A stretch of DNA of 64,000 nt, taken from contig JAFCMP010000135.1 in the NCBI GenBank assembly GCA_017506865.1, positions 868,001 through 932,000 of the forward strand, given 5' to 3'. A program made the translations under genes and the position numbers. This document shows, piece by piece, positions 59,101 to 64,000 of the stretch; within the stretch, counting starts at the first letter, position 1, and each line of letters starts with the position of its first letter. Source of the DNA: Tribonema minus (Eukaryota; Sar; Xanthophyceae; Tribonematales; Tribonemataceae). A model generated the notes under the pieces. That model was not told the origin of the DNA. It was given only the letters and a program-made list of their open reading frames with translations, and made no database searches.

Positions 59101-61268
59101 CACTGGAAGTGTAGAGAGCGGTCCTCTGAGGAGGAGGCCCTTAACAAAAAAAGTGTACTATCCTGGCTTAGATGAGCAATGGCCTCGGCAAAGCCACTGC
59201 GCATCGCAGGCACACCCCACCTGCCTGTCAGGCCACCTGCAAGGTCGACCACTGCGATGATGCGAGGCGCTCGCGGCAGCCTGCACGATGGACGGCGCTC
59301 TGCGCTGCACCCCAAACTTCAACTGCGCGCAGAGGGCACCACAAGCAGCAGCGCTCAACCTCGCCCCCCATCGCTCACCTGCGCCTCCTCCCTGCCACTG
59401 CGCTGCCGCCGCCCGCGTTGCCGAGCGCCGCTGCCACCCCCTCGTCCGCGCGCCCCCCATCCCCTTCTGCGCCCTCGGCCAGCCACGCGCCGCCGCCGCC
59501 GCCGCCGCCGCCGCCTCCGCTGACAGGCACACGCGCGCCGGGCGGACTCTCCCCCTGCTCCTGCTCTTGCACGAACTGAGCCAGTCTGCCGCGTGGCGGT
59601 GACAGCGATCGCCGTCCGCCGCCAGTGCCGCCGCCAGTGCTGCCGCCGCCGCCGTAGCCGATGCCGCCATCGCCGGCGCCGTACATGACACCGTACCTGC
59701 CGCCGGCGCCGCTGCCGCTGCCGCCGTAGCTGTGCCGCTGGTGCTGCTGCTGCTGCTGCTGCTGCGGCGGCGTCGTGGACGCGATCGGCAGCGGCGGCAT
59801 CGGCATTCGCGGCGGCACGAAGCCCTGCGGCGCGGCCGGCGGCACGCGCGCCGGGTAGAACGCGCCCGAGCTGCTGCTGCTGCCGTCGACGGCGTGGCGG
59901 CTGATGCCGGTGCCGCCCCGCCCCGCAGCGCCGCCGCCGACTCCGCTGCTGCCGCCGGCGGCGCTGACGCTTCCGGCAAAGCCCGCGCCGCCGCTGCCTC
60001 CGGCGCCGCTGCCAACGAAGCCGACTGCCCCCGCAACCGCCGACCTGCCGCTGCGGGTCTCCCACAGCGCCGGCGCGGCAGCGGGCTGCTGCCACTGCGG
60101 CTGCTGCGGCTGCGGCGGCGGCAGCAGCGGGGGGTGCCTGCGCGGCGCCTTGCGCGGTGGCTCGCGCTCCCCGGCGTCCGTGCTGCTGTGGAAGCCCTCC
60201 TCTTCGTCCTCCTCCTCCTCCTCCTCCTCCAGCTTCATGCTGGCCTCATGGCGGCGGCGGTGGCGGCGCTCCGCATCGCTGTCGTTGTCGACGTCGACGC
60301 TGTCCTCGCCTTCGAGGGGGCGCGCGCGGCGCTGCTGCTGCTGCGGCGGCGGCGAGTGCGCGCGCTTCTTGCCCTTGGCGTTCGCGTCGGCCCACTCGCG
60401 CGCGCGCCGGCGCTCGCTGGCGGCGGCCTCTGCGCGCGCCGCGTCGCTGTGAGGTTGCTGAGCGGTGTGCCGTTTTTTGAGCGGAGGGGATTCGCCGCCG
60501 CTGTCGCCGCGCTCTGCTGCTGCGCTGCCGGCCTGGCCCTTGAGGGTTTTCTCCGCCCACTCGCGCGCCTTGCGGCGCTGCTCCTCTCGGGAGAGCGCGG
60601 GCCTCTTGGTGCCGCTTGTTGCTGCCGGGAAAACATGGGTTGAAGTTGTGAGTGAAAGCTGGCAATTTTGAGTGAGAAAGCTGGCATTTGTGGGGTGTGG
60701 TGCAGCAGTGTCATGACCACATGCAATGCTGAGTCATGCAGATCCAGCTCCTGCAGATTACAGCGGGACTGCGCAGCCGTTGTTTTGATGATGCATGTCA
60801 GTGGTGACCGTGTCAACCATGTTGATGGCGATGCTGACCAACACTTTCACGAGACGTTGAGCACAGGTGCGTACAACAGGCAAATGCCGACTGGCGAGTG
60901 AAGGCGCTCCACAGGCTGCTGCGTACATACGAAGCACGCACAGTAGCCGGGCAGCAACAACACTTCCTGCATCTTTCAGAACGCCTGATCAGCGCAACGC
61001 GAACGAACAACAACACAGAGCTGTCGAAAACAGCATCATTGCCTGCCGGTCCACTAGCCTCTCCAGTTCGCTGACCTTCGCCGCTCCGACGCTCGGCCGC
61101 CACAGCAGCATAAGGTGGCGGTTTGGGTTTATCGCTGTGGTTGAAGGTCTCTTCAATGTACTTCTGCGCCGACTTGGCTATCTCCTTCCTCTTGGCCGGC
61201 GTCTGATCCGTCATCCCCTTAGCCCCAGCGCCGCCTCCGGCAAGGCTGTTCCCACCACCAGTCGCCAT
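50158..61268 (-). CDS. LEM2/MAN1/Src1-type inner nuclear membrane protein (MSC domain)
   Basis: Two-pass inner nuclear membrane protein; the family tethers chromatin and recruits ESCRT to seal the envelope. Eleven exons join in phase to 862 codons: 61,076-61,268; 59,379-60,621; 58,603-58,797; 57,821-57,956; 56,977-57,175; 55,238-55,403; 54,182-54,289; 53,085-53,184; 51,851-51,943; 50,783-50,890; 50,158-50,205. Residues 1-478 are basic and disordered, with two AREWA..xxKG motifs, an acidic run and Gly/Pro/Gln-rich tracts. TM1 is LATAALALAAAALVVVLAGW (about 510-530). The lumenal MAN1-Src1p C-terminal signature is VCREWRPCPRAGQ|CVGGRLVGCEAHF (about 577-603), with paired Cys. TM2 is ISIAVAALLFLLWV (about 724-737). 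Next comes the nucleoplasmic winged helix (KPVPVSHIQ, SSRVRTRALTDAWPWVQRK, WCWTA). I see no LEM or HeH/SAP domain at the N-terminus. Most introns carry exon-edge copies. Confidence 0.85.
50985..51046 (-). repeat. Decoy acceptor plus exon start (LEM2/MAN1-like, VDKDPRVRL exon)
   Basis: On the minus strand, CTGCCAG|GTCGACAAGGACCCG, the start of exon 50,783-50,890, is also present at about 51,030, after which it diverges following CGCGTGCGCCT. Confidence 0.85.
51315..51850 (-). repeat. About 21-bp satellite derived from a splice donor
   Basis: More than 20 tandem, imperfect units of the form TGAGgAGCGCTGCC(N)5-8 (minus strand) begin exactly at the donor of exon 51,851-51,943, which reads GTGAGCGCTGCC. 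Units alternate between tgaggagcgctgctgccctgt and tgatgagcgctgccactctag types. The donor's first 12 bases are thus the seed of the array. Confidence 0.85.
52120..52560 (-). repeat. Three acceptor-side decoy copies (LEM2/MAN1-like, AHALERVGL exon)
   Basis: True acceptor at 51,943. Copies of GCAG|GCGCACGCGCTGGAGCGC begin at 52,174, 52,335 and 52,536 (minus strand), i.e. upstream of the true exon in transcription order. They keep 30-60 bases of exon text (AHALERxGLSxASSRVR) before diverging. The duplicated unit includes the ctctccgccgcc intron tail. Confidence 0.9.
52690..53010 (-). repeat. Donor-side decoy copies (LEM2/MAN1-like, RIVLATKL exon)
   Basis: The exon end DVEDKPVPVSHIQ|GTAC (true donor at 53,084) is copied at about 52,930-52,985 (DVEDRPVPVPHIQ|GTACAT) and, shorter, at about 52,818-52,848 (KPVPA then cacatgcag|gtgaat), with a remnant near 52,695-52,715. 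Each is followed by the same intron text, ending ggtatcac/ggtatctc. Confidence 0.85.
54425..54460. repeat. Interstitial TTAGGG run
   Basis: attagagttggggtttagggttagggttag lies in an intron of the LEM2/MAN1-like gene. A second short run is at about 54,630-54,655. Confidence 0.8.
54480..54545 (-). repeat. Decoy acceptor plus TM2-exon start (LEM2/MAN1-like)
   Basis: Minus strand: CACTGACAG|GGGGGCCACAGCGTTTGC parallels the true acceptor CATCCACAG|GGGGGCCACGGCGTTCGC at 54,289. The shared upstream text is actgacgcactcacRcgcgc. Confidence 0.85.
54950..54990 (-). repeat. Donor-side decoy copy (LEM2/MAN1-like exon 55,238-55,403)
   Basis: Minus strand: ccgctgggctgcgcgatcaRgag|gtgcgtg, the end of the exon (LPLGCAIKR) and its donor, appears again about 270 bases downstream. 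Confidence 0.85.
55500..56290 (-). repeat. Array of acceptor-side decoy copies (LEM2/MAN1-like exon 55,238-55,403)
   Basis: Upstream of the true acceptor (55,403) at least four copies begin near 55,570, 55,709, 55,867 and 56,155, with weaker ones near 56,000 and 56,270. Each encodes a version of GDAAACAxADARVLPxLLRR before switching to a shared intron text (ctctacgcctgaatgg..gcatcRtgaacttcaa). Period about 140-160 bases. Confidence 0.9.
57690..58300 (-). repeat. MSC exon flanked by both acceptor-side and donor-side copies
   Basis: Around true exon 57,821-57,956: upstream copies of CGTCGCGCTCGCGCAGCT..TGGAGCAGGGCGCACG near 58,110 and a more diverged one near 58,285, and a downstream copy of GGCGGCGTGGAGGAGGGC..TGCAGGG and its donor at about 57,700-57,750. 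All are followed by tatgtat..tgacattat intron text. Confidence 0.9.
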
Positions 61269-61437
61269 CCCTCACCTGTGATGAGGCACACATTCTCGAA
61301 CTGCAAGTACTGGAAGTTAGATCCAGACTGAAACGTAGTCTGCAAGCCAAACGACAGCGCTGCAGATGAGGAGTGTGGTGGGCCACAGTAGTCCGCTCCG
61401 CACGCAAGTGCAGCTGAGTCACCGCTAGCAAGAACCG
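61269..61437. promoter_or_regulatory. Divergent promoter spacer, 169 bp
   Basis: This lies between the start codons of the minus-strand LEM2/MAN1-like gene (61,268) and the plus-strand SBBP gene (61,438). Both start exons are supported by protein features, so this short spacer must contain both core promoters and 5' UTRs. No TATA box is evident. Confidence 0.6.
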
Positions 61438-64000
61438 ATGCCGGCGATTGCTGTAGCTCTGGGTGTCCTGCTTGCAAGCTCAGCTGTTGCAGCCAATCCG
61501 CCACCCCTGGCCTCCGTCTATAACAGCTCCTTCTGGTTGGGCTTGGAGTCTACTCCGCAGGACCAGGTCAGCAGCTCGCAGCCATCAGAATTATGCGTGC
61601 TTGGCCCCATTTTTACAATTGTCGGGGCGCGATTGTTCCACACCTTTCAGCAGCAACTTTGCGCGCAGGTGGATGCCCATGTACTGTGTGTTGAAGCCTG
61701 CTGTGGCCGCTTGACCTATACATTCTGCTGCAGCTTACCGATGCGGTGGCGGAGGCCGGCGGAAACGCAGTGTACATATCGGGGTACGGGTCCGGCATCG
61801 CAGCGGCAGGGGTCCCTGATCCTCGCGGTCAGGACGCATTTTTGAGGGCGTACAATGCGACAGGAGGGCTGCTCTGGAGCGCCAACTATGGGTGAGCCGA
61901 TGCTACATCATCACATTACATGTACTGCTGTTGACGCATGATGTGCATCCCCTGGCTTTCCGCACAGCACCAAGTCTGCTGACTCCTCCAATGGAGCAGT
62001 AGCTGGAGACCCATTGCGTGAATGGCATGTTCTCTATACTGGAGGCGTTCGTGGAATGCGCTGGCTCAATTTGATAATACTATATGTAGCAATTCTGAGA
62101 TTGTGGCATCGGACTGCGGCACCAGGCGCGCAGCCAGCAAATCAGGCGACTGTCGGAACGCATTGCACACGAGTGCAACACCTGTTGGACATAGGCATTG
62201 CCCCCCGTCACCGATTCCCTGCTCGGTTTCGAACTCGGCATCTTGCAATCGGCCATCACATGTGTCACAAGTTCACAATGCCAGTGTTTAAGATTTTACA
62301 TGTCGTTCGAGCAACTGGATGAAGAGGTGCCGGCGCTGCTCAGCAGCAGGCGTTCACACCTATTGCCGATGACCTCGCTCTGTGTCTGCCGCTGCTGCTG
62401 ATGATGATGATGATGATGATAATGATGCCGATGCTGATGCTGATGCTTGATGCTGCTGCTGCTGCTACTGCTGCTTCTGATGCTGCTGCTGCCGCTGCTG
62501 CTATATGCGCAGGGGGCAGTACGATGACTCGGCAGAGGGGGTTGCGCTGGATGGAAGTGGGGGGGTGTTCATAGCAGGGACGCTGGGCGGACCGCCACAA
62601 GTGAGTCAACAATAGTGTCATGATTGGACTGACAGTACATTTTTTGGCCTTCAAGTTTTGCTTATAAGAGATGCTGTGCCTATCATAGTATTATATCCGG
62701 CCTCAAAGTTTGCTTGCATCAGATGCTGTGTCTGTCATAGCATCGCGCGCACATGGGCGTATCCGCGCCGGATGTGTTCTGCTGATGGACATCACGGCAC
62801 GCAACAACTCCAGGCCGCTGACCATCATCGCCTTATGCGCTTCACTACTGCCAAGATGGAGGCGCCATTGCACTAGCCTCTGAGCGTTGACAACACCGCG
62901 GCGGGCATCCGAACCACCACGCCTACCTACCATGGCGTGCGGTCTTTGCGACACTTCAACACCATGCACTTCAACTGTGACGCGTGGAACTGATGCCATT
63001 GCTCAATACAGGGACACCTCCGGCGCGTGAGCGGCACGCCACAACGGGGCCTCAGGGTTTTTCCGCGCCGCGGAATGCGCACGGGGCGCGCACACGGCGA
63101 CGCCCACCTACATACTTCTTTGAAGTACATATCTCTGCTGGGATGTGACACTCCACACAATTCACAATTCTTTTAAGACGTTCAAATGCGCGCCTCCGCC
63201 GCCCCCGCGGCACAGGAGGACGGCACGGGGAAGAACTCTAGCGCGTTTGCGGCGCGCTACGACGCGGCGACGGGCGCGCGCGTGTGGGAGCGCACGTGGG
63301 GCACGGACGACACGGACGGCGCAGCAGGTGTCGCCGTCGACGCTGGCGAGGGGCTACTGTATGTGGTGGGGTCCACGCAGGGGAGCTTCGGGGGGGACGC
63401 CGCGGCGCCCAACGGCACGGTGAGCATACGCAGTACGTGATGTTCATTACAACATGACCTGTGTGCATGTACATGCATCTAAGGTGTACATGTACTTGAA
63501 CACATACACTACGTGTATGTACATGTGTCTAGGGTGTACGTGTACTTGAACGGCATGGTGAACATATACACTACGTGTATGTACGTGTACCTATGGTGTA
63601 CGTGTACTTGAACGGCATGGTGAGCATGCGGAGTACGCACATAAATGTATATATGTATAGTCTGCGTGTACTTAAGTGGCGCGGAGGACACGGACGGCGC
63701 GTCCGGCATCGCCGTCGACGCGGGCGAGGCGCTGTTGTATGTGGTGGGGGTCCACGCAGCAGAGCTGTGGGGGCGACGCTGCGGCGCCCAATGGCACAGT
63801 GAGCACGCGGAGTGCGCACATTGGCTAGCATGTGCATACCAAATGCACACATCATGAATTGCTGTACGGTGCCAGCATATATACTCATAGGATATGTTGG
63901 TTACACACACATATATACGTATGATGTATATATGCGGTGCGGCGCGTCTGCAAAATGCACATATGAATCGCTCTACGGTGCCAGTGTGATGTGCGCACTC
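61438..64000 (+). CDS. Secreted SBBP-type beta-propeller protein (partial, continues past window)
   Basis: The ATG at 61,438 opens a clear signal peptide (MPAIAVALGVLLASSAVAAN). Exons: 61,438-61,566; 61,734-61,891; one starting 61,968 (TKSADSSNG; end not resolved); one starting at about 62,513 with GQYDDSAEGVALDGSGGVFI and ending before gtgagtc at about 62,600; 63,216-63,419; then off the end. Repeats match the SBBP pattern: GNAVYISGYG then DAFLRAYNATGGLLWSANYG; FAARYDAATGARVWERTWG then DDTDGAAGVAVDAG then LLYVVGSTQGSFGG. SBBP repeats form beta-propellers in extracellular and surface proteins. Phases are consistent for exons 1-3, but not proven between the third and the 62.5-kb exon. The donor end of the 63.2-kb exon is copied downstream. 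Confidence 0.7.
62398..62505. repeat. ATG/CTG trinucleotide tract in SBBP-gene intron
   Basis: (atg)n then (ctgatg)n then (ctg)n lie directly before the acceptor at about 62,512. Confidence 0.85.
63420..63830 (+). repeat. Donor-side copies after SBBP exon
   Basis: The exon end with donor (GACACGGACGGCGC..., LLYVVG, then cccaacggcacg|gtgagcatacg) is copied at about 63,685-63,812 (gacacggacggcgcgtccgg ... cccaatggcacagtgagcacg). Between them the intron start gtgaRcatacRcagtacgt is repeated several times with acatgtRtctagggtgtacgtgtacttgaac. The copy has lost or gained bases and no longer keeps frame. Confidence 0.8.

Noticed and set aside
1..64000. Viral, polinton-like or giant-virus insertion
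   Set aside because: No capsid, polymerase, integrase or packaging ATPase was seen. The FNIP and LRR genes alone are not evidence of viral origin, and the FNIP gene is spliced.

Overview
The window is nuclear DNA from a photosynthetic protist, most likely a red-lineage secondary-plastid alga (haptophyte or ochrophyte). Its genes are split into short, GC-rich exons by GT-AG introns. Almost no prokaryote-style ORF is real; the long Ala/Arg/Gly/Pro-rich frames are mostly shadows of GC-rich exons or of GCN repeats. Two clues point to the lineage. One predicted protein has a signal peptide whose cleavage site falls just before a Phe (ITQA-F), the ASAFAP-type bipartite plastid-targeting signature of red-lineage complex plastids. 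Short runs of TTAGGG, a telomere-type repeat, are scattered through the introns.

Layout, left to right. Minus strand 8.58 to about 2.2 kb: an Arg/Ser/His-rich protein with an IQ motif followed by Ala-rich helical exons (3' end unresolved). Plus 10.0-20.2 kb: a 12-exon FAD-dependent monooxygenase of the kynurenine 3-monooxygenase type, probably plastid-targeted. Minus 23.4-21.7 kb: a leucine-rich-repeat protein with one frameshift near the C-terminus. 23.66-24.75 kb: a segment bracketed by 16-bp direct repeats and holding a 330-bp tandem duplication. Minus 30.7-26.4 kb: a four-exon FNIP-repeat protein with a hAT-like MITE sitting on a splice donor. Minus 33.8-31.1 kb: an unrecognised multi-exon gene. 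Plus 34.0-45.6 kb: COG4 of the conserved oligomeric Golgi complex. Plus 46.3-47.8 kb: a two-exon Ser-rich protein. Minus 61.3-50.2 kb: an 11-exon LEM2/MAN1/Src1-type inner nuclear membrane protein. Plus 61.4 kb to the window end: a secreted SBBP-type beta-propeller protein. For the four fully modelled large genes (monooxygenase, FNIP, COG4, LEM2/MAN1) I checked junction phases by hand and the spliced lengths are multiples of three. These are unrelated housekeeping or accessory genes, not an operon or pathway cluster; two adjacent pairs are divergently transcribed from spacers of 169 and 241 bp.

The most unusual feature is not a gene. Nearly every large intron holds tandem partial copies of the neighbouring exon edge together with its splice site: acceptor plus exon start, repeated just upstream of the true exon, or exon end plus donor, repeated just downstream. 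At least a dozen exon edges in six genes show this, with one to six decoy copies each. With poly-C tracts before acceptors, a recurrent extended donor GTGAGCGCTG, a satellite built from that donor, and interstitial TTAGGG runs, this suggests a genome with a very high rate of roughly 80-330 bp tandem duplication, recorded wherever a duplication crosses a splice junction.
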